Shown here: piece by piece, positions 9,021 through 17,804 of the stretch | Numbering within the stretch: position 1 is the first letter of the stretch | Layout: each line of letters opens with the position of its first letter | Assembly (NCBI RefSeq): GCF_014196505.1 | Contig: NZ_JACIDW010000016.1 | Coordinates: 1-64,000, forward strand | DNA: 64,000 nt | Reading direction: 5' to 3' | DNA from: Rhizobium metallidurans | GTDB lineage: Bacteria; Pseudomonadota; Alphaproteobacteria; Rhizobiales; Rhizobiaceae | Notes under the pieces: generated by a model | The model's input: the letters and a program-made list of their open reading frames with translations, nothing else | Database searches by the model: none | What the model was told of the DNA's origin: nothing | Made by a program: the position numbers and the translations under genes

Positions 9021-9132
9021 GATCTTTTCGTCCTGCGCTTGTTTCTTGCGTGGCGGACCGGTGCATTTTCCTTGAAAAGTCAGCCGGGCTTGTCCTATGA
9101 CACATCCAACACTGCGTGGATTGCCATGCAAG

Positions 9133-9149
9133 TTTCGAATTGTTCTAAA
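9133..9149. promoter_or_regulatory. Irr/ICE-type iron-control box upstream of suf operon
   Basis: TTTCGAATTGTTCTAAA is a 7-3-7 palindrome with one mismatched pair. It closely resembles the iron control element bound by the rhizobial Irr repressor (TTTAGAA-N3-TTCTAAA). A second TTTTAGAA follows at 9154-9161. The box is 113 bp upstream of sufS2 and 76 bp upstream of the divergent hydrolase, so it could serve either. Suf regulation by Irr and RirA is known in Agrobacterium; binding here is inference. I found no convincing RirA box. Confidence 0.6.
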
Positions 9150-9224
9150 CTGCGTTTTAGAAAAGCTGACAACGTCCGTCAAGTCTGCGCAGGGCGAACG
9201 CGAGAAATAAAAGCCGGAGTACCG

Positions 9225-9902
9225 ATGCCCGAAGTCATTTTCAACGGCCCCGCAGGCCGCCTTGAAGGCCGCTACCAGCCCTCCAAGGAAAAGAGCGCGC
9301 CGATTGCCCTCATTTTGCACCCGCACCCACAGTTCGGCGGCACGATGAACAACCAGATCGTCTACCAGCTCTTCTACATGTTCCAGAAGCGCGGGTTCAC
9401 GACGTTGCGCTTCAACTTCCGGGGTATCGGCCGCAGCCAGGGCGAATTCGACCATGGCGCCGGCGAGCTCTCCGACGCGGCCTCCGCGCTCGACTGGGTG
9501 CAGAGCCTGCATCCTGATTCGAAGACCTGTTGGGTCGCCGGCTATTCCTTCGGCTCGTGGATCGGCATGCAGCTGTTGATGCGCCGTCCGGAGATCGAAG
9601 GCTTCATGTCGATCGCGCCGCAGCCGAACACCTACGACTTCTCCTTCCTCGCTCCCTGCCCGTCCTCCGGCCTGATCATCAACGGCGACGCCGACAAGGT
9701 GGCACCGGAGAAGGACGTCAACGGCCTGGTCGAGAAGCTGAAGACCCAGAAGGGCATCCTCATCACCCACCGCACGGTGCCGGGCGCCAACCACTTCTTC
9801 AACGGCCAGGTGGAAACGCTGATGGGCGAATGCGAGGACTACCTCGACCGCCGCCTCAACGGCGAACTGGTCCCGGAGCCGGCCGCCAAGCGCATCCGCT
9901 GA
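9225..9902 (+). CDS. Alpha/beta hydrolase, dienelactone-hydrolase-like superfamily
   Basis: A 225-residue serine hydrolase-fold protein. It has the oxyanion segment ILHPHPQFGGTMNN, RFNFRGIGRSQGEFDHG, a nucleophile elbow GYSFGSW (serine), INGDADKVAP with the likely acid residue, and PGANHFFNG with the likely catalytic histidine. This subfamily (KANL3/Tex30-like small hydrolases) is common in alphaproteobacteria and the substrate is unknown. The ATG at 9225 follows GCCGGAG. The gene is divergent from sufS2 and its stop overlaps the start of the PIN gene (TGATG). Confidence 0.88.
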   Translation: MPEVIFNGPAGRLEGRYQPSKEKSAPIALILHPHPQFGGTMNNQIVYQLFYMFQKRGFTTLRFNFRGIGRSQGEFDHGAGELSDAASALDWVQSLHPDSKTCWVAGYSFGSWIGMQLLMRRPEIEGFMSIAPQPNTYDFSFLAPCPSSGLIINGDADKVAPEKDVNGLVEKLKTQKGILITHRTVPGANHFFNGQVETLMGECEDYLDRRLNGELVPEPAAKRIR

Positions 9903-10327
9903 TGATGCGGATCGTTGTCGATACCAACGTGCTCGTCAGCGCTTGTATCGGTAACGGCCCAGCCAGCCGCGTTATTGAGCTGTGCCTGACGGGGGAATTG
10001 ACGCCCGTAATCGGCGCTGCGCTGTTTCTGGAATATCTCGATGTTATCGAACGCGAGCCGCTCTTCAGGGCGGCTCGTTTGAGTCTGGAGGAACGCCGGC
10101 TGCTGCTCCGCGCTTTCGCTTCCCGCAGCCAATGGCAGGAAGTATTCTACCTCTGGCGACCCAATCTTCCCGACGAAGCCGAAAACCATGTTTTCGAATT
10201 GGCCGTTGCGGCAAACAGCGCTACAATCGTCACCTATAACCAGCGAGACTTTCGCCAGCGGGAATTGCGGTTTCCGGATTTGCGCGTCGTCACGCCCGAT
10301 GTCTTTCTCGAAGAGCGAAATTCATGA
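9902..10327 (+). CDS. PIN-domain ribonuclease, putative toxin
   Basis: A 141-residue PIN domain starting MMRIVVDTNVLVSA, with the first metal-binding aspartate in VVDTNV. Later acidic residues are the E of EYLDVIE, the D/E of PDEAENHVFELA and the D of NQRDF. It matches the putative PIN-family toxin group rather than classical VapC. The start codon overlaps the hydrolase stop by one base and the end overlaps the next gene as ATGA, so all three are translationally linked. Likely an endoribonuclease restrained by the downstream protein. Confidence 0.85.
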   Translation: MMRIVVDTNVLVSACIGNGPASRVIELCLTGELTPVIGAALFLEYLDVIEREPLFRAARLSLEERRLLLRAFASRSQWQEVFYLWRPNLPDEAENHVFELAVAANSATIVTYNQRDFRQRELRFPDLRVVTPDVFLEERNS

Positions 10328-10542
10328 CGATGCTGAGTTTTCAGGTTTCCAAGGATGTCGAGAGGAAAGTCGCGGACATTGCGGCCGAGAGCGGTAGAAC
10401 CGTCGAGGATCTGCTGAGCGACATGACGGCGCGGATGGTGCGGGACTTCGAAGCGCGCCAGACGTTCGAAGCGATGTCGGAACGCGGACGCGGTGATGTC
10501 GACAAGGCGCTGGACCTCCTGCGTAAGCCCGACAGAAGCTAA
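10324..10542 (+). CDS. Putative RHH-type antitoxin partner of the PIN protein
   Basis: A 72-residue protein with a short N-terminal strand (MLSFQVSKDVERKV) and helices EDLLSDMTARMVRDFEARQTFEAM. This resembles ribbon-helix-helix antitoxins that bind their toxin through a C-terminal tail. It overlaps the PIN gene as ATGA. Antitoxin-second order is the reverse of most vapBC pairs but is usual for this PIN group. It ends 9 bp from the convergent acetyltransferase stop. Confidence 0.75.
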   Translation: MTMLSFQVSKDVERKVADIAAESGRTVEDLLSDMTARMVRDFEARQTFEAMSERGRGDVDKALDLLRKPDRS

Positions 10543-10551
10543 GCGCGTCCG

Positions 10552-11079
10552 CTAGGCTTGGCGCATCTCGGCGGTCAGCTCGAAGGTCGGGCAGGACATC
10601 CCGTCAATGGTGATCGGCATGCGGCCCCGCATGCCGATTTTCGTCAGAACACGTTGCGACGCGACATTGTCGGGATGCGTGAAGGCGATGAACTGGTCAG
10701 CGAATCTCTTGTCGAAAAACCAGTCCGCGAGCCCCATCCCCAGTTCCGTCGCGTAGCCCTTGCCCCACTCCTCGTGGCGAAGGGAATAGCCGAGCTCGAA
10801 CGCGCCGCGATCGCTGCCATAGCGCGAAAAGCCGGCACGACCGATGAATCGGCCGTCGTCGAGGCTGGTGACCTTGTACTTGGTCACCCCATCGCGCGCC
10901 TGCTCGGCAAAGAAGCTCATGAAGCGCTCCTGCACCTTGGCAGCGCTCCAGGGTGCGGCACCAGAGAGATAGCGTGTCGTCTCGATCGTCGAATGCAGCA
11001 ATTGCAGCAGATGGACGTCGTATTGCCCCCACATGGACAAAACGAGCCTGGGTGTCTTCAGGATCACAAGATCGGTCAT
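10552..11079 (-). CDS. GNAT acetyltransferase, RimJ/RimL type
   Basis: A 175-residue GNAT-fold protein starting with LKTPRLVLSMW, the standard opening of RimJ/RimL-like acetyltransferases. Acetyl-CoA-binding motif A is LGYSLRHEEWGKGYATELG, followed by HPDNVASQRVLTKIGM. The acceptor may be a protein N-terminus or a small molecule; sequence alone does not decide. Its ATG overlaps the anmK stop (ATGA), so it is co-translated with anmK. Confidence 0.88.
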   Translation of the reverse strand: MTDLVILKTPRLVLSMWGQYDVHLLQLLHSTIETTRYLSGAAPWSAAKVQERFMSFFAEQARDGVTKYKVTSLDDGRFIGRAGFSRYGSDRGAFELGYSLRHEEWGKGYATELGMGLADWFFDKRFADQFIAFTHPDNVASQRVLTKIGMRGRMPITIDGMSCPTFELTAEMRQA

Positions 11080-12200
11080 GGCTTCCTCGCGATCACGCCG
11101 CCGGTCACCGGCGCGGAAACGCCTGTCGTCCCGGGATATGTCAGCGGGAGTCCGTTGAGCGAGCGCACCGCGAGATAGGCCCAGGCCTCCGCCTCCATGG
11201 CGCCGCCGTCAAAGCCGGCCATCTCCGCCGAGACGACCCGGGCACCCTTTGCCGTGGCGAGATCGGCGAATTCGCGCATGATCACGGGATTGAGCCGCCC
11301 GCCGCCACAGACGACATATGTCCTGGGCGGTTGCGGCAGGTGATCGGCGAGCGTGACGATCGAGGCGGCGGTAACATGCGCCAGCGTTCTTGCGCCGTCC
11401 TCCAGCGACACCTCGCCTTTCTCGGGCGGCAGGAAATCGCCGCGGTCGAGCGAGCGCCTGATGTTGCCGGAAAAGAACGGGCTCAACAGATAGCGGCGCG
11501 TAAGATCAGGCACCACCGCCCCGCGGCTGGCCGTCTCGCCGTTGCGGTCATAGGCCCGGCCGGTATGCGCCTCGACCCATTGGTCGATCAGCATGTTGCC
11601 CGGCCCGCTGTCGAAAGCGGAAAGCACGCCGTCGGCGCCGACATAGGTGAGGTTCGAAATGCCGCCGATATTGACGAACACCACGGGCGCGGCGAAACCG
11701 TCCGGCAGGTTGGCGGAGAGGGCCGCATGATAGACCGGGATCAGCGGCGCGCCCTGCCCGCCCTGCACCATGTCGTTGGCGCGCATGTCGTAGACGACGT
11801 CGATGCCGGTCTCTGACGCGAGCAGCGGTCCGTCGCCTATCTGCACGGTGACGCCGGCATCCGGCCGGTGCAGCACGGTCTGTCCGTGAAAGCCGATGAG
11901 GTCGATATCGTCAGGCTTGAAATTATGTCGCGCCAGGAAAGACTTGACCACGGCGGCGTGGCAAAGCGTCAGCACCCTCTCGGCGTCGGCGAGGTCGCCC
12001 GGCCGGTCGCCGCGCTCGACCACGGCCTTGGCCGTCTGCAGCGCCTGCTTCCAGCGGCCACGCAGATCGTCGTCATAGGGCACGTAGAGGCTCGGGCCGC
12101 GACGGATGATATTTTCGCCGTCGGTCTCAAGCAGCGCCGCGTCGATCCCGTCCATCGAGGTGCCGCTCATCAAGCCGATCGCTGTCAGGATTTTCCCCAT
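11076..12200 (-). CDS. anmK: Anhydro-N-acetylmuramic acid kinase
   Basis: A 374-residue sugar kinase of the AnmK family. It phosphorylates and opens 1,6-anhydro-MurNAc during peptidoglycan recycling. The N-terminal GLMSGTSMDGIDAAL, the central DLIGFHGQTVLHRP, FVNIGGISNLT, FDSGPGNMLID and the C-terminal VCGGGRLNP motifs are diagnostic. The ATG at 12200 has GAGGG five bases before it. It is divergent from tyrS, an arrangement common in rhizobia. Confidence 0.95.
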   Translation of the reverse strand: MGKILTAIGLMSGTSMDGIDAALLETDGENIIRRGPSLYVPYDDDLRGRWKQALQTAKAVVERGDRPGDLADAERVLTLCHAAVVKSFLARHNFKPDDIDLIGFHGQTVLHRPDAGVTVQIGDGPLLASETGIDVVYDMRANDMVQGGQGAPLIPVYHAALSANLPDGFAAPVVFVNIGGISNLTYVGADGVLSAFDSGPGNMLIDQWVEAHTGRAYDRNGETASRGAVVPDLTRRYLLSPFFSGNIRRSLDRGDFLPPEKGEVSLEDGARTLAHVTAASIVTLADHLPQPPRTYVVCGGGRLNPVIMREFADLATAKGARVVSAEMAGFDGGAMEAEAWAYLAVRSLNGLPLTYPGTTGVSAPVTGGVIARKP

Positions 12201-12330
12201 TGTCCCTCGATGATCTACAAATAAAGGAGCCAATCAACCAAATGGTGACTGTGCGAGAAAACAGTGCTAAACGCGCCGCGTTGCTTCAACAATAGCCAAT
12301 CCGAAAATCCTGATCCGAAAGCAAAAGGTC

Positions 12331-13587
12331 ATGACCGAGTTCAAATCCGATTTCCTCCGCACGCTGAAAGAGCGTGGCTTCATTCATCAGATCTCCGATG
12401 AATCCGGCCTCGACGCCCTGCTCGCAAAGGAAACCGTGACCGCCTATATCGGCTATGACCCGACCGCATCGAGCCTGCATGTCGGCCACCTCACCCAGAT
12501 CATGATGCTGCACTGGTTCCAAGCCACCGGCCACCGTCCGATCTCGCTGATGGGTGGCGGCACCGGCATGGTCGGCGACCCCTCCTTCAAGGACGAGGCA
12601 CGCAAGCTGATGACGGTCGATACGATCGAGGAGAACATCGCCTCGATCAAGAGCTGCTTTGCCAACTATCTCGACTACGACAAGTCGGGCAATCCGGCGC
12701 TGATGATCAACAACGCCGAGTGGCTGCGCTCGCTGAACTACCTGGAGTTCCTGCGCGATGTCGGCCGCCATTTCTCGGTCAACCGCATGCTCTCCTTCGA
12801 CAGTGTCAAGACGCGCCTCGACCGCGAGCACTCGCTGTCCTTCCTCGAATTCAACTACATGATCCTGCAGGCCTACGACTTCGTCGAGCTCGCCAAGCGC
12901 TACGATTGCCGGCTGCAGATGGGTGGCTCCGACCAGTGGGGCAACATCATCAACGGCATCGACCTCGGTCACCGCATGGGGACCGAGCAGCTCTACGCGC
13001 TGACCTCGCCGCTCTTGACCACCTCGTCGGGCGCCAAGATGGGCAAGTCCGCTTCGGGCGCGGTGTGGCTCAACGCCGACCTGCTGCCGGTCTATGACTT
13101 CTGGCAATACTGGCGCAACACCGAGGATGCCGACGTGCCGCGCTTCCTGAAGCTCTTCACGACGCTGCCGATGGACGAAATCGCCCGCCTGTCGGCCCTT
13201 GCCGGCTCCGAGCTCAACGAGGTCAAGAAGATCCTGGCGACCGAGGTCACCACGATCCTGCACGGTCGTGAAAACGCCGAACAGGCGGCCGAAACGGCCC
13301 GCAAGACTTTCGAGGAAGGCGCGCTTTCCGACAACCTCCCCTCGATCGACGTGCCGGCCGCAGAACTGGATGCCGGCATCGGCCTGCTCGCCCTGATCGT
13401 CCGCGCCGGCCTCGCCGCCTCCAACGGCGAAGCCCGCCGCCATGTCCAGGGCGGCGCGGTCCGCATCAACGACCAGGCCATCAGCGACGAGCGCAAGCTC
13501 ATCGGCGGCGGTGAAGTGACCGCCGACGGCGTGATCAAGCTGTCGCTCGGAAAAAAGAAACACATCCTGATCCGCCCGGCCGCATAA
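12331..13587 (+). CDS. tyrS: Tyrosyl-tRNA synthetase
   Basis: A 418-residue class I synthetase of the bacterial TyrRS type. It shows YIGYDPTASSLHVGHL (containing the HIGH-like HVGH), the tyrosine-binding YMILQAYDF, the GGSDQWGNI motif and a KMSKS-like KMGKSASG. A C-terminal S4-like RNA-binding domain occupies about residues 355-415. Start at the ATG 12331, about 130 bp from the divergent anmK start. A strong terminator follows. Confidence 0.97.
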   Translation: MTEFKSDFLRTLKERGFIHQISDESGLDALLAKETVTAYIGYDPTASSLHVGHLTQIMMLHWFQATGHRPISLMGGGTGMVGDPSFKDEARKLMTVDTIEENIASIKSCFANYLDYDKSGNPALMINNAEWLRSLNYLEFLRDVGRHFSVNRMLSFDSVKTRLDREHSLSFLEFNYMILQAYDFVELAKRYDCRLQMGGSDQWGNIINGIDLGHRMGTEQLYALTSPLLTTSSGAKMGKSASGAVWLNADLLPVYDFWQYWRNTEDADVPRFLKLFTTLPMDEIARLSALAGSELNEVKKILATEVTTILHGRENAEQAAETARKTFEEGALSDNLPSIDVPAAELDAGIGLLALIVRAGLAASNGEARRHVQGGAVRINDQAISDERKLIGGGEVTADGVIKLSLGKKKHILIRPAA

Positions 13588-13612
13588 GGGCGGGTTGTTC
13601 AGGACTTTACCG

Positions 13613-13642
13613 AAAGGCCGGCACGATCGCCGGCCTTTTTTG
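13613..13642 (+). terminator. Rho-independent terminator of tyrS
   Basis: AAAGGCCGGC-acgat-cGCCGGCCTTTTTT: a GC-rich stem with flanking A and T tracts, about 25 bp after the tyrS stop. The symmetric A/T flanks could also serve the convergent gene. Confidence 0.85.
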
Positions 13643-13688
13643 TGCTTTGCCGAGCCCGAGGATGACGTCGAGGGACACCATCATCGCC

Positions 13689-16600
13689 TCACTGAAACTC
13701 GAAAATATTCCTGAAAACGCCGGGCGCGATGATCGACAGCGGGTTGATCGTCAGGTTCGGGGCATCGAGCTTGCCCGTCAGCTTGAAGGTGATGCCGATC
13801 AGGCCGCGGTCGGTGCCGTTGCCGAGGATGATGCCGATGATCGGCAGTTCGGCGAACAGCCGGTTCAGGCCGTAGGCGGGCATGAAGGTTCCCGTCATGT
13901 CCATGTTGCCGCGAACGTCACGCAGCGTGCCCTGGAACACCGCGCCGACCTGATCGCCGCGTACCACGCCGTTTTCGATGCCGACGACGCCGTTTCTCGA
14001 CAGAATGCGGGCGAATCCGCGCTGGAAGCGTTGCGCGGATGTGTCGATGTTGCGCTTCACGGCCGCGTTCAGGCTGCGCTGTTCCTGGCCGACAGGTGTC
14101 GAGACGATCGAGTTAAGACGCTGCTCGTTGACGATGGAGAAGCGCCGCACGTCGATCGAGCCGTCCCAGTCGTCGCCGGCGCCGAGCCGGATGGAAAGGT
14201 TGAGCAGGCCGCCGCGCATGTGCTGATAGAGATCGGCGAACCGCGAGACGGCGCCGGCATCGCCGCTCGTGACGGTGATGGCGCCGCCGCCTTGCGTCTG
14301 CGCGACCACGGCTTCGCCGCTGTCGGTGAGGCCGGACAGGTTGAGCGAGCGGATGCGGCTGCCATCAGCCATGTAGGTGGCCTGCACGTTGCGCAGCTTC
14401 TCGTCGTTGAAGCCGACGACGCTTCCAAGGCTGGCTTTCAGCGAAACGCTGCTGTCGCTCTTCGACGCCCCGTCGCCCTTGTCTCCGCTTCCCGATTTGA
14501 TCCGCGCCAGAACCGGACGCACGTCGGCGCTGGCGCCGGAGACCGAGACCTCCATGCCGCCCTTGGCGCGGCGAAGCGAGATCGCGAAATTGTCGAGCGA
14601 CGACAGTTTCACGCTGTCGAAATCGGCCTTCTGCAGATTGCCCTTGCTCATCGACAGCGCGCCGCTGGCTCCAAATCCGTCGCCTTTCAGGACGAAATTC
14701 TTGATCTGCAGATTGTCGTCGGGCCCGGAAATCTCGAAATCGGCCGTCGCCCCGATGCCGCTTCCCTTCGACCATCCGATCCAGGGCAGATCGAGCCTCG
14801 CCTTGCCGAGATCGAGCGATACGGACTGGCGATCCTTGTCGATGCGGTCGAGCTGGACGCTGATCGGACCGTCGATGATATCGGACAGACCAGGCAGGAT
14901 CTTCTCACGCTGATCGTTGTTGAGCGTCGCCGTCACGCTTTGCTGCGGCTGGATGTCGGAGGACTTTTCGGTCGGCTCGACCAGCTTGATCGCCGCCGCC
15001 ACGCCGTCGATGTCGCCCTTGCCGTCGAGAACCACCTGTTTCGGGTCGGCCGTCAGCGTGCCGTCGAGATTGGTGATCTTGCGTCCCGATATGGCCTTGG
15101 CGACATCAAGGTCCTGCAATTGCAGCACCGCCTTCCATTCGACCGGCGGCGGGTTTTGCGAGGCGATGAGACCGATGCGCGCCTGCACCGAGGCGGTGAC
15201 GTTGCCCTTCAGATCCTCGGGCACGAAGCCCGCCCGCTGCAGCACCTGGATGGGCTTGAACGTCAGCAGCTCGCCGATCGCGTCGGCCGCGCCGGATATC
15301 GGCAGGTTGAGCTCGGCCATCAGCGGCTTGTCGTAGGTCGAAGGCAGGATGAACGTACCCTCGCCGACGTCGACGGTGCGCCCGGACGGGAAGAACGACT
15401 TGCCGCTCTTGATCGAGATCGTCGCCTTCGGACCGGCAAGCGAGAAATGCGCGTTGGTATCGCGGATCGGCGGAATGTCGCCGGTCACGTTCATGCGCGT
15501 ATTGGCGATGTCGAAGGCGATCCTGATCTGGTTTTCATCCAGCTTCAGCCCCTTGCCGACGGCCTCCTCCAGCCGCCCGAAGGGAATGAAGACATCGATC
15601 GAGGCATTGGACACCACGCCGCCGTAAAGGTTGCGCTCGACCCACTCGCGCCCCTTGGTCGCCATCCAGAACGGCCAGAGCTGCTTCACCGCGGTGGTCT
15701 GCAACTGTTGCGACTGGCCGGAGAAGCTGATCTCGGGCGACTTGTCTCCGAAACGGACCCGCAGCGAGCCGTAGAGCGATCCGCCTGGGCTCGACACGGT
15801 CATATTGGCGAACTGCAGCTCGCGCGCGTCGACGAAATAGCGCCCCGTCGCCTGAACATCGAAGGCCAGCGGCTGTTCGCCCGAGGTCACCGGCGCGGCC
15901 GTGCCGCCGCTGATCAGGAGATCGACGCCGAAACCCTTCGCGGCGGTGGTGTCGATCTTGTCGAGGTCGATCAGCGCGCCGTTGAAGGGCACGATCGTCG
16001 GCCCGAACTGCAGCCGCGAGCGTGCGATCTCCAGCGATTGCTTGCTGAAGTCATAGGCAAGGTTGACCTGCCCGCCCGTCAGCTCCTGCTCGTCGCCGTC
16101 CATGTAGAACTTGCCGGCCTGCAGGTTGACCGCGACGGCAAGCGACGGCGTGGTCGCCTCGTCGCCGCGCACGGCTGAAACCGCCGTGCCCGCCAGTGCG
16201 TCGACACCTTGCCGGATCTCGCCGATCGCGTTGCGCTTCAGCGTGAAGGGCGCCAGATCGGCGCCATCGAGCTCGCCCGTCAGCCGTGACGTTCGCCCGT
16301 TGGCCTTTTCGGTCGCCAGGTGCAGCGTCGTCAGACGACCGTTGATCGCGACCTCGCCATCGAGCTGCAGCGCGTTCTCAGGATTTCGTGAGAACACCAG
16401 GCTGTTGACGACGATGGACAGCGGCCCGTTGGCCGTGTCGGCGAGCTTGATGTCGAGGCCCTCGAGCTTGATCGACTTCGTCCCGCCGCGATCGACGAAG
16501 CCGTCGAGAACATCCAGCTGCTCGAACACCGTTTCCATCGCGGCCGGAATCTGGTCGATCCTGAGGCCGTCCAGCTTCAAGGGTTTGCCCGAGGGCAGCA

Positions 16601-17087
16601 GCGCGGTGTCGAGAGCGATGTCCTGCGCCTCCACCTGCGCGATCGCGATCCGTCCCCGGAACAATTGCAGGGGATCGAGCGCCATGCGCATGGCGCCCGT
16701 CGTCGACATGTGCTGACCGCTTTTTTCGTCGATCACGCTGACGTCGCGCGCTTCGAGCGCCAGCCGCATGTTGGAGGTGAAACGGATGACCGTGGAGCCG
16801 ACCTCGGCCCGGTAACGCGGCCCGATCGCCGAATTCAGCGCCGACTGCGCCTGCCGCGACAAGGGTTCATCGAAGACGCCGCTTTCGACGGTGAAGATGA
16901 TGGCGGCGACGATGAAGATGAACAAGCCGATCAGGCCACCCGCGAGACCCGCTGTCCGACGCATGCGCGAGCGCATCGGCGGGCAATGCACGATCAACGG
17001 ATCCTCGGTCCGTGCGGAGGGAAGATCGTGCAGCGCGACGATATCTTTCTTGCGGAATCTGACCTTCTCGCCGCGGATCGCCGACAT
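13689..17087 (-). CDS. Large AsmA/YhdP-like envelope protein (DUF3971 region)
   Basis: A 1132-residue protein with one N-terminal transmembrane helix (about residues 46-66, after a basic cytoplasmic leader) and a long periplasmic body. The body is of repetitive beta-rich composition, with many short strand-like repeats. The C-terminal part has AQRFQRGFARILSRNGVVGIENGVVRGDQVGAVFQGTLR-type text and ends in GIIPGV-like segments, matching the AsmA_2/DUF3971 layout of YhdP-family proteins. These span the periplasm and are implicated in phospholipid transport to the outer membrane. The ATG at 17087 is chosen over an open extension of 27 residues. Confidence 0.85.
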   Translation of the reverse strand: MSAIRGEKVRFRKKDIVALHDLPSARTEDPLIVHCPPMRSRMRRTAGLAGGLIGLFIFIVAAIIFTVESGVFDEPLSRQAQSALNSAIGPRYRAEVGSTVIRFTSNMRLALEARDVSVIDEKSGQHMSTTGAMRMALDPLQLFRGRIAIAQVEAQDIALDTALLPSGKPLKLDGLRIDQIPAAMETVFEQLDVLDGFVDRGGTKSIKLEGLDIKLADTANGPLSIVVNSLVFSRNPENALQLDGEVAINGRLTTLHLATEKANGRTSRLTGELDGADLAPFTLKRNAIGEIRQGVDALAGTAVSAVRGDEATTPSLAVAVNLQAGKFYMDGDEQELTGGQVNLAYDFSKQSLEIARSRLQFGPTIVPFNGALIDLDKIDTTAAKGFGVDLLISGGTAAPVTSGEQPLAFDVQATGRYFVDARELQFANMTVSSPGGSLYGSLRVRFGDKSPEISFSGQSQQLQTTAVKQLWPFWMATKGREWVERNLYGGVVSNASIDVFIPFGRLEEAVGKGLKLDENQIRIAFDIANTRMNVTGDIPPIRDTNAHFSLAGPKATISIKSGKSFFPSGRTVDVGEGTFILPSTYDKPLMAELNLPISGAADAIGELLTFKPIQVLQRAGFVPEDLKGNVTASVQARIGLIASQNPPPVEWKAVLQLQDLDVAKAISGRKITNLDGTLTADPKQVVLDGKGDIDGVAAAIKLVEPTEKSSDIQPQQSVTATLNNDQREKILPGLSDIIDGPISVQLDRIDKDRQSVSLDLGKARLDLPWIGWSKGSGIGATADFEISGPDDNLQIKNFVLKGDGFGASGALSMSKGNLQKADFDSVKLSSLDNFAISLRRAKGGMEVSVSGASADVRPVLARIKSGSGDKGDGASKSDSSVSLKASLGSVVGFNDEKLRNVQATYMADGSRIRSLNLSGLTDSGEAVVAQTQGGGAITVTSGDAGAVSRFADLYQHMRGGLLNLSIRLGAGDDWDGSIDVRRFSIVNEQRLNSIVSTPVGQEQRSLNAAVKRNIDTSAQRFQRGFARILSRNGVVGIENGVVRGDQVGAVFQGTLRDVRGNMDMTGTFMPAYGLNRLFAELPIIGIILGNGTDRGLIGITFKLTGKLDAPNLTINPLSIIAPGVFRNIFEFQ

Positions 17088-17205
17088 GCGCCTCGCCTGT
17101 ACCCCTGTTCTGTGATTGGACCAGACTGGCTGGACGCTGATTTGTCCAATATATATCTGGCAAATCACCTCTTATCCACAAACCCGGCAAAAGAAAGGTT
17201 TCCCC

Positions 17206-17679
17206 ATGGCGGAACTCACCATCGGCTCCATGGCGCCCGATTTCGACCTCCCGCGCGACGGCGGCGGACGCGTGAAACTGACGGATTTTCGCGGCAAGGC
17301 ATTGGTTCTGTTCTTTTATCCGAAGGACGACACGAGCGGATGCACCACCGAATCGATCGCCTTCACGGCGCTCGCCGACGCGTTCGAGAAATCGGGCGCC
17401 ACCATTGTCGGAATGTCGCCGGATTCGGCCGCCTGCCATGATCGCTTCATCAAGAAGCACAAGCTTGGCGTGACGCTCGCCGCCGACGAGGACAAGACCA
17501 CGCTGGAGGCCTATGGCGTCTGGAAGCAAAAGAGCATGTACGGCCGCACCTACATGGGCGTGGAGCGCACGACCTTCCTGATCAGCCCCAATGGCGAGAT
17601 CGCCGCCATCTGGCAGAAGGTCAAGGTCGCCGGGCACGCCGAAGCGGTGCTGGAGGCGGTCAGGAATCTCCCCTCCTGA
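17206..17679 (+). CDS. bcp: Thioredoxin-dependent peroxiredoxin, Bcp/PrxQ type
   Basis: A 157-residue AhpC/TSA-family peroxidase starting GSMAPDFDLPRDGGG. The peroxidatic site is YPKDDTSGCTTESIAF. The second cysteine in PDSAACHDRF is not in the usual CxxxxC (TxxC) position of Bcp, where the peroxidatic cysteine would be followed five residues later by the resolving one. The enzyme may therefore act as a 1-Cys or atypical form. It reduces hydroperoxides using thioredoxin. Divergent from the AsmA-like gene. Confidence 0.93.
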   Translation: MAELTIGSMAPDFDLPRDGGGRVKLTDFRGKALVLFFYPKDDTSGCTTESIAFTALADAFEKSGATIVGMSPDSAACHDRFIKKHKLGVTLAADEDKTTLEAYGVWKQKSMYGRTYMGVERTTFLISPNGEIAAIWQKVKVAGHAEAVLEAVRNLPS

Positions 17680-17716
17680 CCGCGAAAAGAGTAAATTCCG
17701 AAAATTCACCCATGTG

Positions 17717-17745
17717 TTGAATAAGGCCAAATCTAAGGCTTTATT
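17717..17745 (+). promoter_or_regulatory. Candidate sigma-70 promoter for the M23 peptidase
   Basis: TTGAAT (17717-17722), a 17-bp spacer and TTTATT (17740-17745), about 60 bp before the GTG start. Box matches are moderate; the region is notably AT-rich for this genome. Confidence 0.4.
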
Positions 17746-17804
17746 AACCTTAACAGTATGTAATCGATCCAATTGAGGCAGGTCCGTCAGTTGGGAGATT
17801 CTCC

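Noticed and set aside
9061..9080. RirA (TGA-N9-TCA) iron box upstream of sufS2
   Set aside because: Only a shortened TGA-N4-TCA is present; the spacing is wrong.
9021..9794. N-terminal extension of the sufS2 frame
   Set aside because: The frame remains open over 250 codons upstream but crosses the Irr box and the antisense of the hydrolase gene. The enzyme's own start MAPARLYLDWNATAP fits the family.
12286..13563. Long minus-strand frame opposite tyrS
   Set aside because: Antisense shadow of a certain gene, without ribosome site or domain.
13647..16178. Plus-strand open frame of over 800 codons opposite the AsmA-like gene
   Set aside because: Antisense shadow of a long GC-rich gene; no recognised domain and composition unlike a folded protein.
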